A DNA stretch of 64,000 nucleotides from Telopea speciosissima (GCF_018873765.1 NC_057925.1:5219568-5283567); one strand, 5' to 3'. Shown: positions 32,598 to 45,470, counted from the stretch's first letter. Numbers and translations: made by a program. The notes: generated by a model not told the origin, from the sequence alone.

Positions 32598-34953
32598 TGT
32601 TGGGAATAAACCTGATATGCAGCGGAATATGGACCGGGTCAATACTTGTAGTCCATGATCAAGAGTAGGGAAGAAACAATTTCAAAATAACATTCATGGT
32701 TACCTTAGAGTCGCAAGTGAAACTCCTCTTATAGATAATAGGTCTTCCAACTTGTGTAAACTTGAAGATTGAAAAATCGTTCAACACTTTGAAGCTTAAT
32801 CAATCCTTGGAACCTTTTAGAAGAACACAAAAATCACCAAAGCCTCTTGAGTTCTCTGACTCAAGTCTCACACACACCACTACAAGAGAGGGGAGAGAGA
32901 GAAATCGTGGGAGGGGGAGAGAGCACTGCCAAAATCTTGAGAGGCTCCTCCTTCTCCCTCTTTTATAGTTTTGGAGATTCTTGGGTCTCAAGTAACCTCC
33001 TTCCATCTTGGCCTTGGCTCAATCTTCCATTTTGGTGTTTTGTGAATCTTCTAATTTTTACAACTCCAATTTGCTACTAAAGTGAAGACATAGAATCTCA
33101 AAAGGGATATAATCTTTCTAAATTATGGTTCATGAGATATTCTCATAATATCTCTTGCCATAATATAAAAAGATATTTAACCATAAATATTTTGTTCTCC
33201 CCTACAATGCCATGTGTCCAATAAACTTTTTTATTGCACATCTGCCCTTCCATTTTTTTAATATCCCATAATGAATTATAGGGTATATACTTTAATGCTA
33301 CTAATCCCCAATTCATCAAGTACGTTGATCGAGAGAATATGTGATTGCGATCGGACGGCCGAAAAACTTTGAAATCAATTTTCAATATAATTTATATAGT
33401 AATTTATATTGAAAATAAATTAGTAAAACATTTTGAATAAACATTGGATCCAGATTTAGTTCCGACCAATCACTTTCTCTCTCTTGGATATTCCCCGCGT
33501 ACGGGCAGTGGATTCCATGTTGAGAATTCTCTTTGTTTACAATGCGGGATCACGAATCCAGTGTACCAGTTTATAGTCCGATTGGATATCAACCATTGGC
33601 TTACCAAAATTCGTAATGCCACACTGCAACAAATGGAATCTCTCAGGTCAAAGGGCCATCGAGTGGCGGGTAAGTATATCGCACACACAACCAATACAAT
33701 ACATAAGATATACATACCAGATTCTCATCTATACACGTTCTCGACGTGTACCCACATCCATGCACTGAAATCACCATTTCTCGTGACATGCGATATGGAA
33801 ACCATATAAACGGGATGTCCAGTCCCATTCCTAGTTCAGACCTTAGTTAGTAAGTTCGGGAACGACAATTGAACGGGAGCGGATACGTACGGCAATTAAA
33901 CGGACTAGACGGTAATAATACTTTTCAAAAATTCGGCTTCATAAAACGCATATGGTAATAATACGGTACGCATTTAATACGGGTATAATACGGCATAGAC
34001 GGCAATAATACTTTTAAAAAAAGGGACATATATTCATTATATAACATGCATTCATCACCTAATAAACAAAATAATATCATGATTTTATGAACTAAAATAA
34101 ACACAATAATATAATATGCTATATAACATCTCTAAGATTATCATTTAACATACCAAAATATTAATAATCTACAAGAAATGAATGTAGATTGCCTGAAAAT
34201 GAGATGAGCAAGTTGATTACCTTATCATTAAATCATTCTTCCAACATTACATTTCTTATTATCTACAATGAGATAACCATATATTTTTAACCAGATGTGT
34301 TCTTGTGAAGGGGGATGAGTTCCCACTAATTAACCAACACAAGACAAGAGGGAGAGTTCCAGATATGGATCTCCACTGTACACATTAGCTACAAGAGACA
34401 GAAAAACAAGAATAAAATAGAATAGAGATTGAGCCGTTCTCGCCAATATCACACCAGATTCATTTGCTTCACTACCACCATCAAAGTTCAAAGACCAGAG
34501 AAACAAGAGGAGAGTACAAGACTTAAGTGCCGCTTTGTTGAACGGAGATGGGGAGGATGATTAGAGATGGAGGGCGGCTACTGTTGCCTGCTACGGTTGG
34601 ATGTTCAACGTAAATCGAAAGGGACGAAAGGGAAAGTGAAATCGTTTCCCTAAATTCTAATCTTTTGGGTATTTTTTTTTTTTAAAAAAAACAACGTATA
34701 ATACGCGTATTATACGAGTATAATACTCAATTGAATAAAAAATACAGAAAAATATGGGGATGAGAGTATTATACGTTTAAAAATTCAGGTATACGTATAA
34801 TACGCATATTATACGCATATTTATTAACTAAGGTTCAGACAAGTTTTAGGTAAAGACATATGGAACATTTTTATAAACCCAAAAATAATAAAGTGTAAAA
34901 AATTAAATTCAATAATTTAATAATTCGGGTTTGATGGATACATAATTCCAACA
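32598..34953 (+). mobile_element. Solo LTR (copia type) split by a nested hAT element
   Basis: It starts TGTTGGGAATAAACCTGATA and ends ATAATTCCAACA, with GAATG on both sides (32593-32597 and 34954-34958). Removing the nested element and one copy of its target site leaves about 1,357 bp with no coding genes. The start resembles plant copia LTRs of the kind carrying TGTTGGGAATAA. The outer duplication is exact, which supports both borders. Confidence 0.75.
33842..34832. mobile_element. Non-autonomous hAT-like element, 991 bp, nested in solo LTR
   Basis: The ends are CTTAGTTAGTAA and its near-inverse TTATTAACTAAG. The exact 8-bp duplication GTTCAGAC is at 33834-33841 and 34833-34840. The interior is rich in TACG/TATACG words and has no transposase ORF. 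Confidence 0.82.
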
Positions 34954-34958
34954 GAATG

Positions 34959-37200
34959 ACTATGTCTTCCTCCCACATCCGAAATACACCACACCTGTGA
35001 TTATGAAAGTTGTTCGTCTTTCTCCAATATTGCCACCACCAGTTTGTTGGAAGAAGAAGAGACCACAGTAGCAACACTTGTGACAAGGCCATCGAAATTT
35101 CACTGCAGTAGCCATTTTCGTTGCTGTCGACTGTTGGAAAAGAAAAAACAATTGTATTGACAAAGGATGACGATAGCAATGACAGTTGCTACCACTGGCC
35201 CCATCTTAGAAGACAGTTCAGTAGTAGATGCTGCCAATGAAGGCAGAGGGCAAGGGCTCCCGGGCTGAAGGGAAGAGAGGGCATGGCGGTGGCGGCAAAT
35301 TAGGTTCAGAGACAGAAGACGAGGAAGACGAGGGCGACGAGGTCTGACAGAAGGGTGCCTGACGGGCTGACGAGTTACAAGGTGAGGTTGCCAGATAGGG
35401 AAGGCGGGGCGAAGGTGAGGTTGTGCAGAGGAAAATTAGGGCAAAAATTTCAAATGCAGACAAGTGAGGGGCTACTCACTATTTTTTATTAGAGTTAGTA
35501 ATCGCATGTTATTGTGAAATTACTTTATTAGGTCCCCCATCAAAATACCGTGTCATTGTATCCTTAGGAAAAAATAAAAATAAAAACAACTCTAATCCAC
35601 ACGCCAATAGACATCCTAACATGCTAACGTGTGGATTGACACCTCACCACTACATGCTGTATGCTGCAAAACGTGCTGCGCGGGAGAGGTGCCCAATCCC
35701 CAACGGCTCTTGAATGCTTGGTGAAGACTCATTTCTCAATAGCATGTGACATTTTTTCGGTTTTTTTTTTTTGGTAACTAATGGCACGTGACATGGGCGT
35801 ACATTGACAGATTGGTAGTAATAATGGAGGAGGCCTACAATAATAATGGAGGAATCTAGTAATCCCAAAAGACAAAAAATCGCATCAAATCAGATACATC
35901 CTTTTTTTTGAGGTAAACAAATCAGATACATCAATTCACGGGTATCACATGCAGGTTTTAGACTTTCAGCTGCCCACAAACGACAATACACATTCGTACA
36001 ATTGTAGAATCGAAATCGTACAATACGATTCGGTTTCATAAGCTTACGATTCAATCAATTGAAATCGGGGATTAGAGCTTGCTAATTTCGATACAAAACG
36101 GGAGATTCTCAATCTGATTCACCGGTTCTCGAAAAACCATGCCCTGCCCCCACCTCACCCCAAGTCCCCACCAAGTTCCTCCTCAAGCGGCCCCGGATCC
36201 GACTCCCTCTTAGTCGTGGCGGGAGCTGGATCCTCCTGCACCGTCTTTAGATTATGCCATGTGGATGAATTGACATCCAACAGTCTAAAATATAAGAAAA
36301 CTATTTTAACCCCAAACCCCTTAAAGATTTGTCGAATCACTTCCAAGATAATTATCGTTTACGGTTCCTTGATCAGTGCGGTTTCGTAGTTCTTCTCACA
36401 AAAATGGGGTGGGATTCATCCAAGACACTTGACCAAACACTTTATCCAGATGGGATCCACCCTCCTCTTGTGAGAGACACTAGAGAACCGCACCGATTAA
36501 AGAATCACATAGAAAAAAATTCACTCTTACCCTAACCCGAATCAGATACTTGCATAAGGTTTTATTAAACCAAAAAGACAATTTTATGGAATGAGAAGTG
36601 TAGAATCTTACAGAGGATTAAATAAACCTTTAACAAACCCTTAAGAAATAGAAATGAAGAAGAAATAGGTGGTGGCGGCTGGTCGGGAATGGAAGATGCA
36701 GGAAGTAATGTCTTCTTCATCTCTCTCTCTCTGCCTTTACAGTTTTAACAGGAAAAGCAACGGTTACAAAGTGAGCTAAATGAACGAAATTGGTTGTTAG
36801 GGTTTGGATTTAAAACGAAAATGAAATAGAGTTTGAGAAATAAAGAGAGCTCCCTTCATTGGATTACTAGACTGTTAATCTTCGCCTTCGTTCTTCTTCC
36901 ATTTCCCCTTTACCAAGAACAAATCTCGAGTTAGCATTTTAAGTAATACTCCAACACCCTTGTCTAATATTGAACATTTTACATTAAAAAACTTATCCGA
37001 ACTTTATCGGAGTCATGATAGAGTAGGTAGTGAGTCTAGACCTTCCTTAGAGAGAAATTTCGTCAATTCAAAGTCCGATTATCATCATTGTCGGGGGTTG
37101 ATAAAATTTAGGGTCTACAAGAACGTGTTATTTGCGAAACCTCACGGGTGAAAATGCAATTACAGCAAACCTTAGAGGAGATACGTGTAAATTACCCTTT
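34959..37200. other. Intergenic, no supported gene
   Basis: A cysteine-containing minus-strand frame at 34960-35115 (CHKCCYCG ... YFGCGRK) is short and unrecognised. A stretch at 35990-36140 has dispersed GAATCG/CGATT words like those near 5550 and 53600, probably old repeat. Nothing else can be supported. Confidence 0.35.
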
Positions 37201-37204
37201 TTTG

Positions 37205-37440
37205 TGGTAAGCACGTACATGTAGAGGCTTCAATGCCCACAGACCTACTTGTGAGGCAAAGAACCTTACCCTCCTTGAGAATGGATCATCTCCTTGTACT
37301 AGTAGGTGAACGTACATCTCAAAGCCAATCACATGTTTGTTTTATTTTCATAAATACTGTAACTTTCCTTGTAAAGGGCAAAAATAAGACAAGTGGTTGC
37401 CTCTCACATATACGTGCAAAGGAATGAGCTCATCCTCCAA
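37205..37440. repeat. MITE related to 62610-62785
   Basis: Contains AGTAGGTGAACGTACATCTC and, about 90 bp on, CTCACATATACGTGCAAAGG, matching the arms of the foldback element near 62.7 kb. Confidence 0.5.
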
Positions 37441-37539
37441 TGGGAGGCTGTGATTAATTTTGAAATTCTTACGCTTTATATTTGTATATGTATATATTGC
37501 TGCCTTAAGCCGCCCCTGCCGAGCTCATCTTCCTTGTAT

Positions 37540-38919
37540 AGGATACTTAAGGATTGGGTCTTAGCTCAATACAAGAAAGGTGAACAAATTACACAAAACT
37601 AATCAATTTCTATATCAAGATTGGTGGTGATTTGTGCTTAATTACACTTGGGTTTGGTTGCTTAAAGCAGAAGCAAAAGCGGGTGTGTCGCCCAAGACAA
37701 GCAACATGCATGACTCGCTTTGTGTTTAACGTGGACTGCAGGGATCGGTTGGATCCTCCAATCCCTAAATCATATTTGGGGAATTGTGTCAGACGTTGTG
37801 TGGTGAATACAGAAAAGACTGATCTGATGAGAGGAGGAGTAGCTGTGGCAGCACGGTTGATAAGAGATGTGGTTCAAGAGAAGATGGACAAAGGAATTTT
37901 GAGAGGAATGGAGCATAGCGTTTCAGAGTTGTTGGAATACCAGTCTGGTCGAATTTTGGTAGCTGCAGGGTCACCACAGTTAGGGTTTTACAAGACAGAT
38001 TTTGGGTTTGGGAGGCCAAAGAAGGTGGAGATGGCATCAAATGATAAAACAGGAGCCATGTTTCAGAAAGAGAGCCATAATGCAGATGCTGGGATTGAGT
38101 TTGATTTGGTTCTCGATAGGAAGACGATGAATGTCTTTGTTTCTGCTTTTGTTGATGGGTTTAATGCTCTAAGTAGGGGTGTCAATAAAGCCCGGCTGGC
38201 CCGAACCCGCCCAGAGCCCGGCCTGGGCCCGACCCTGATTTTTCAACCCTGAGGGCGGGTTTGGGTTTAGTTATAGTTTGACCCTGGCAGGGTCGGGTCG
38301 GGTCAGGGTTTGGATCCTGGGCCTAGCCCGGCCCGGCCCGGCCCGACCCGACCCTGTATTAATTATAAGTATATAATATTATATATATATATACTTATAT
38401 ATAAGTGTTTTCTTAAATAAAAAAAAACAGGAAAAAAAAAAAACAGAAGAGAATTGTAGAGAGATAACTACTAGCTTTGTCATCATCATGAAGTGGGAAC
38501 CCATAAAAAGAGTAGATCATCTACTATTTTGATCAGGGCCATAAAAAGAGTCACTGACATGATTGTTATTTAGTTGTAGCCTCTATAAGCTTCCAGGCCT
38601 ATTGAGAGGACACCGTTACAATTGTAGAGAGAGAGTTTATACACACACTGTTTTTTTCAACATATTTATTAGCTGTCCCACAGGTTGAGATCCTATGTTA
38701 CAAAAACATGGTCTAATGAGATACGTGGATGGTGCCATAAATCAGGACCAACCCGACCCGGTCCGACTCTGGTAGGGTCGGGTCAGGGTCAGGGTCAAGG
38801 TTAAGGCCTCTAGGGTCGGGCCAAGGTTTAGGGCAGGCCCGGCCCAACCCGACCCATTGACACCCCTAGCTCTGAGTGAGCATTCTTTGTGGCCCTCAAC
38901 TCCTCGCTCTCTTCTCTAG
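37540..38919 (+). pseudogene. BAHD acyltransferase pseudogene, 5'-truncated and split by a hAT MITE
   Basis: Homology to BAHD genes 1 and 3 begins abruptly at about 37540 (LKDWVLAQYKKGEQIT). A frameshift between 37600 and 37690 moves it to the frame that continues to 38165 through SYLGNC and TDFGFGRPKKVEMAS. The MITE at 38174-38868 then interrupts it, and the family C-terminal tail resumes at 38877-38919, ending with TAG. The N-terminal half with the HxxxD catalytic site is absent, so no acyltransferase activity is possible. It is the only family member on the plus strand. The C-terminal coding is well kept, so decay seems recent. Confidence 0.9.
38174..38868. mobile_element. hAT-type MITE, 695 bp, inside BAHD pseudogene
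   Basis: The ends TAGGGGTGTCAAT / ATTGACACCCCTA are perfect 13-bp inverses. Target duplication is GCTCTAAG (38166-38173) versus GCTCTGAG (38869-38876), one mismatch. Subterminal parts are packed with GGGTCGGGTC/GACCCGACCC words. No coding capacity. Confidence 0.88.
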
Positions 38920-39183
38920 GCCAAAGGTTCTCCAGGTAAAAGTTCTAGCATCCAATCATTGTATGGGTATAGACTAGTACTGGATGAGTGTTGGTTGATA
39001 GGCATGTCTGGATGAAGCTCTATGCGAGAGGTGGTCTCCCTAGTGGGTTGAGGCTTCAATGTATCCGTTCTAATAAGTGTAAATAATGATTTTATGTGTG
39101 AATCTATTTACAGTTATGTCTTATTATGAGATAGACATAAACTGTTATTAATTACAGGATTGGTCCCTGCTCTCAGTCTATAT

Positions 39184-42100
39184 CATGGTTCGAGAAATCG
39201 CGAGATCTCGCCGAGTTTCTCGGTTTCGTGAGATAGCGAGTCGAGATGGCCTACGGTTTCTAAAACTGCAATTTCTCGGCCAAGTCTCGATACACATTTC
39301 TCTGTTTTTTTTTAGTTGTAAAATTTCAATATCTCGGTATCGGGTTATATGGTTTTTTTATCCAGTTTTCATGACCCATATGCCCATATGCCTATTTTTT
39401 TAAAAGAGAGCAATAGACAGAACTCGAAAATCTCGAGTTCTATCCAAAGCTCTCTAAAGTTTAGAGAAAAACACTCCAAGAGCTTTCTCTCTCAAATTTC
39501 TTCCTATTTCTCTCAAATCTTTGGTGGATTATGTTGTTTGAAGTGAGATTCAAGTGGTAAAGTGAAGATTCAACTCCAAATCATCACCTATTTGTAGGAT
39601 TTCAAAGGTATTTTCTAATTTTTCCCAAATCTATTTTTTTCAAAAAAAAAATTGTGTAATACTTGTTAGATTCATGTGGTTTTGATATATGTTAAACATC
39701 TTTGCCCGGTCTATCACTGATGGAGTCGGATTTATTTTTCAGTTATTAAATTTTTTATTATAATTTTTGAAAAAATAAATGATTTATTTGAAAAAAAAAA
39801 TAGGATGAATAGTGATTGTTTGAAAATGAATTTGATATATGTTAAATAACTTGGGATGCTCTACAACCCCATTGATTAATTTTTTATTTTCACCCATTAA
39901 AAAAATTATTTTATTTTTTAAATTTAATAAATATATTATAAATTTTTTTAAAAAATATATAATATTAAGGAAAAATACTTGTTGCTTATGAAAAATTATG
40001 TACAACATATGTACATAATATTCAACTTGAAATGGTGTCAAATACATCATTACATTATATTTTTCTTATACTTTAAAGTATAAAATTTTTTAAAAAAAAT
40101 TCAAAATATTATTTTTAATTAAGAAATAAATACTAGGATTAGGGGATAAATAAGAGATAGTTATTTGATAGTTCTAGTTGCTTGACATTACGTTTAAAAG
40201 TTACGAATAGCATACTTTAAGTCTTGAATACCTTACTTTAAGTGATCCATGGTTATTAATACATGCTTTTTTATGTAACAATGTAAAATATAAGACATTT
40301 TGTACACAATGTCTGATATAGCATGGCAACATGGAGTCCCCATGTCCGCAGACAAAAAGAAGTCCAAATGCAATTATTGTGGAAAGTTGCTATCTGGAGG
40401 AGCCACTAGGTTAAAGCAACACTTGTCTGGTATAGGCAAGGATGTTGCCTCATGCCCAAATATTCCTATCCAAGTAAAAGTGGCAATGGCACAACACTTG
40501 AAAAGAGGAAGATTAAAGAAAGCTAAGAGGGAAAGAATGCAACAAGAGTTTGATGAGCCAGTACTAGAGAGCATTGGTGTAGAGGTCCGTGGCGGAGATG
40601 ATACTGACATTGGGCCTCCACCTGGTGAGTTTCAATCAGAGGCTGAATGGAGAATTTACCAGCAGACTTTGGCTGAGAGTAGACAAAGTTTTCATTTTAA
40701 GAATATAACAGCATATGACCAAGCAAGAGGAGCTGGTGAATCTGGCTCAGCTGCACCAGTGCAAGAAGATGAGAGGAGGAAGAGCACTGGGACAAGAAAT
40801 ATACCATGACCCCAAACCCGACCACGAGTACAAGCTCCAGAGTCCATTTTTGAGCAGGATCCCACAACTTTTAGGCAACAAGATGCCTACCAGTCAACCA
40901 TCCCGCAAATATTTGGCGGTAAACAAGAAGAAGCATGAGAAACCTTCAGTAAGTTCATGCTTTACTATGGCATTCCAGCCAATGTAGCACAAAGAACATA
41001 CTATAATGCATTCCTTGATGCTGCAGGGAGGGCTAGTGCAGGATGGAAGGGACCTTCACTATATGAATTATACAATGTATATTTGCCTCAGGAGGTACAA
41101 GAGCTGAAAGATTACATTGATAGTTTGAAGCCAATGTGGGAGACATATGGGGTTACTCTTATGGCTGATGGATGGACTGGACCTACTAGACTATCCATCA
41201 TAAATTTCATAGTGAGTTGCAATGGAAAGACTGTATTCTTGAAGTCCATCGATGCATCAAATAATGTAAATGATGCATCATACTTGTATAAGGAGTTGAA
41301 GCAAGTGGTGGAGGAGGTAGGGCCAAGGAACGTTATCCAAATTGTGACGGATAACGGTTCCAACTTTAAAAAGGCTAGAGAGAAATTGATGAATAAGAAG
41401 AGTAAGAGGATCCGGCTCTTTTGGACCCCATGTGCAGCCCATTCTATTGATTTAATGCTGAAGGACATGGGGAAAAAGACTTTGGTGGCGGGTGTGGTAA
41501 ATAGGTCAAGACAAGTGACAACTTTTGTGTACAACTATTCTTATGCTTTAGCCTTGTTGAGGGAGAAATGCAATGGAGATTTAGTGAGGCCTGGTGTCAC
41601 TCGATATACCACCAATTACATTGCATTGAAGAGCTTTCAGACTAAGGCGATAGGTCTGAAGTCTATGTTTGCAAGTGATAAATGGTTTGGTTGGCAAGGT
41701 TCTAAATCAGAAGATGCAAAGGCAGCACAACAGACCATTGCAAGTAATGGATTTTGGAAGGATTTGGGGAAAGTGGTTGCCATATTAGAGCCAATGGTGG
41801 CAGTACTGAGGATGGTTGATACAGAGAAGAAGCCTACCTTGGCCCACATTTATGCTGCCATCTAAAAAATGAAGGAAATGGTTAGAACTGCTATACCTTG
41901 AAGTGCAAAGTCCTACACTAACATCATTGATGAGCGGTGGGAGAAGCACTTGAGTCATCCATTGCTTACCGGTGAGTTCAACATACTTTACACTTTAAAT
42001 GTTATAATTTTTTTACATTTACATATTCAAAACCCAAAGGCATTAAGTTAGTAAAGTCACTAACAAATCATATTTGTGGTGTCTACTTTATCAGCATACT

Positions 42101-44108
42101 ATATGAATCCAACGTATTACTACTCCCATGATCTTGGGCTAGACATAGAATTGTTAGAGGCAGTTCAAACTATTACTGCGAAGTCAGAGCTCAATCCAAA
42201 GACACAATCTGCTTGCAAAGTTGAGGTGAGAGTATGGGACTTTGGTACTTTGGTAGTTAGTTTATGAATGTAATTACTAAATAGGAAATACTAATTCCTC
42301 AAATTAAAAATAGATCAAATACTTTAGAGAGGCCTCAGCAAGTTTCGGTCGACAAGCTGCAGTGGAGGGTAAACAAAAGTCAGACCCTGGTATGTCGCAT
42401 GCTATTACATATTTATATTTATGAATTATAATTTTATCTCTTTAGAATGTACATATTCTTATTATTCTATATATGTAATGCAGCCGACTGGTGGGTGCTT
42501 TATGGTACAAGTTCACCCAACCTGAGGAAGGTAGCAGTGAGAGTACTCTCACAAACTTGTTCATCCTCCGGATGTGAGCACAACTGGAGTACATTCTCAT
42601 TGATACATTCAAAGAGGCGGAACAGGTTGGGTAGCGAACGACTGGAGCAGCTTATGTATGTGCACTACAATATGAGATTAAGGATGAGGCACATACGTGA
42701 AGGAATTGAGGCCAATGATAAAGAACCCATTGAACTATCCAACATTTTTTAAGAGGACTCTGATGACGATGAGGATCCCCTATTCCAGTGGGTGAGGGAT
42801 CGTGGTACACCTGATATGGATCAGCCTAGGGGTAGGCCCGACCCCACCATTGTGTCTGTAACTGGCACTGATGTTGAGGATTATATGTCGTCGCAAGAGG
42901 GGCGTGCACATGCAGAGTCACCAAAACCTTTTGAGCCTGCTGTAGGAAGTCTTGCTGATGATGATGATGGTGGTGGTGATGACAGTGGTGATGGCGATGG
43001 TGGTGATGGTGATGGTGGAGGTGGTGGTGGTGGTGGTCGTGGCATGCCGAGTGTCAGTTATTATGATGATCGTCATGAGGGGATGCACGAGCAGTACCAG
43101 TATGAGGTGGGAACGCAGGGGGACCCTGTGAGTTTCACCGGTGAGTCTCAGTTTACGCATGCCACACAAAATCAAGACCATGGTGGCCACCCTAAAACAT
43201 ACAAAAGAAAGAAGGATTGCCAACACTCACATCAGTCAGATGCTCAGGATGATGACAGCAGTATAAACACCATGCTTGCAAGTTTCGGAAGCATGAGTAT
43301 AGATACTACTAGTGAGCATCAGTCATGGCAATCATCTCAGCATCATCATGGCTATGACTATGGCCAGGAGAGCACCGGTTCTGATTATAGTGCCTATGGT
43401 CAGTATGGGCAGTCAGCAGCTGAGTATGACAGACAAAGCTTTGGGTCAGGTTTTGGGTACATATTTTCAGTCCCAAACCAGCCATACATGTCTCAAACTC
43501 AATATGATAGTAGCAGTGGATCTTACACTTCATACCAACAGCCTCCCATGTACCGTAAGATAGAGAGATTGGTATATGTTGATCAGAAGACTTATATGGC
43601 AGCTGTGTCACACTATGTGCAATACTACAGCAATTCCATGACATGGGAATTCTTTGTGGATCAATGTGGGGTTGAATTTATTACTCAATCATATTTTATG
43701 TAACAAATTCAGTGAACATTGATGTAATGTACTTTTTATTTGAATGTTTTGATTGATAATTTGATATGTACTAATTAGAATGTTTTGATTGCTAAATTTG
43801 TTAAGTTTTACTAAATTATATGTAGAGTAGGTTGTTTTAGACTTTTAGTATGACCCGTCGCCTACCAACCTATGGTCCAACGTAAAACTCATATTTGGAC
43901 TTGTTTTTTGGCAAATCTGGGCATGCCATTGTGTTTAAATGGCCTGAAATAAGCTGGACACCAAGTTTCAGACCCAAAATATGTGTAAAACCCACCGAGT
44001 TGGGGGTCCGAGTCAAAAAAAAAATTTGCACCAACTCGCCGAGATCTCGGCTTGACGCAGTTTCTGGCTTGGCCGAGATGCCACTGAGACCCGAGTCTTA
44101 GAACCTTG
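39184..44108 (+). mobile_element. Full-length hAT transposon, 4,925 bp, exact TSD
   Basis: Flanked by GTCTATAT at 39176-39183 and 44109-44116, an exact 8-bp duplication. Ends are CATGGTTCGAGAAATCGCGA and, inverse of the right end, CAAGGTTCTAAGACTCGGG: related but imperfect inverted repeats. Subterminal copies of GAGATCTCG(C/G)CGAG occur at both ends (about 39200 and 44035-44050). It encloses a complete but mutated transposase gene on the plus strand. The flank that the target site duplicated is ordinary intergenic sequence. Confidence 0.9.
40309..43703 (+). pseudogene. hAT transposase, four exons, several in-frame stops
   Basis: Exons 40309-41971, 42095-42225, 42314-42389 and 42484-43703 splice in frame at GT-AG borders. 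The product would have a BED-type zinc finger (CNYCGKLLSGGATRLKQHLSG, near residue 20). Next is a DUF659-like RNase H-fold core (LMADGWTGP, IVTDNGSNF, WTPCAAHSIDLML), then a hAT dimerisation domain (AVRVLSQTCSSSGCEHNWS). It ends in a long low-complexity tail: Asp/Gly-rich, then Tyr/Gln/Ser/Gly-rich. In-frame stops at 40807, 40936, 41863, 41899 and 42750 inactivate it. It lies inside the element with exact target duplications, so it is that element's own transposase. Confidence 0.9.
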
Positions 44109-44116
44109 GTCTATAT

Positions 44117-45470
44117 GATGATAGCAATCTACATTAGTTGTTAACCCTAACAATTATATAGAGAAGGGAATAAACAAGATCAACAAAGGGAGAGAAAACG
44201 GCTGTGAAGATTTCTCCGTCAAACGCTATGGATTCGGCCTCATTCGGGCATGTTTCTCACTCTCATTTACGTAATTTATTCTAATATGTATGGCAAAACA
44301 CAACGACTTATGCAATTCATACATGTACGCATGAAACATGAGAGAAAAACGACCTTGATTGTTTGAAGATCATTGTGTCATGCATGTCAATGAGTGGATG
44401 ATACTCTCTCTCCTAGTTTTTAGTCCTTTATTTTTTTTTTTCCAGTTTGTTCCACGTGAACATATTAGCTTAGCTGATCCTTGGCAAGGAGGGCATTATT
44501 GGTAACGTGAATGATGGTTTGGCCCAATTTGAATCCATGGATTCAGGAGACTTGTTTTATCGTCTACATGAGTTCTTCATGTTGATTATCAATAAAGTAT
44601 TTTTTTCTACAAAAAAAAAAGACAACAAGGGGTAGACTAATATAAATGGCATGTGATCGAAGTCATTTCTGTGGCAAAATTTTCTTTCTAATTTCAACGT
44701 TGTGTTTTTATAAATGTTGCAATCAAAACAATTTCAGTTTCTTGATAAAAAATCTAATTGAAATTGAAATCATTCCAAATCAACCTTTACTCCGTTTCCT
44801 CCACCACGTATGGCCATTACAGGATACAATGCTTTTCCTCCCATCAAAATTTATTAAAAAAAGAAAAACAAGGCAACTAAAGAACTCAAACATTAACAAA
44901 GAACATGTCACTTCAAGCGACAACATATTATTTCATTGGAAAATTACAAGATAACAATATGAAAAAATAGATACTCAAAATAAAACAAAATCATACAAGC
45001 AAGATATTTTAATATGTATTGGGATTCAAAAAATTGTATAGTTAGAAATTGTTAGATTACTTATTATTTTTTATTTTCATTTTAGTTCCTTTGTTCTTGC
45101 TTCAGAGCGAAAATTAAAGAGCTTAGTTAATCTAAAATCCAAAGGAAAGGAAGTTCATGGCTAAGGGTAAAGATGTCAGAGGCATGGCTATTTTGGTACA
45201 AGACGTAAGCAATTCTTTCATGGCCAAGATTATCTATAAATAGGTTTCAGTTTACCAAATTACCTACTCAATCATTTATTTAACTAAATTATTCAAAATA
45301 AGATATTATGTTACAAAATTATCCAAACAATGACCCTCCACTAAATTTGGTATCTTTGGTATCATTGGTATCATTTATGTTTCTGTTTATGACCTATTTA
45401 AAAAAAAAAAAAACATCCATGAAATTCAGTTTTTATCAGAAAAGCTACACCGTTTAGTAACTACCTATGT
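44117..45470. other. Intergenic, no supported gene
   Basis: A/T-rich sequence. A 102-codon frame at 44646-44954 is compositionally unremarkable and unrecognised. The stretch 45356-45470 resembles 30880-31020 (TTTGGTAACTACC-type words), suggesting another old short element. Confidence 0.35.

Noticed and set aside
42918-43226. Minus-strand Thr/Ile-rich frame
   Set aside because: It is the complement of the Asp/Gly-rich tail of the hAT transposase.
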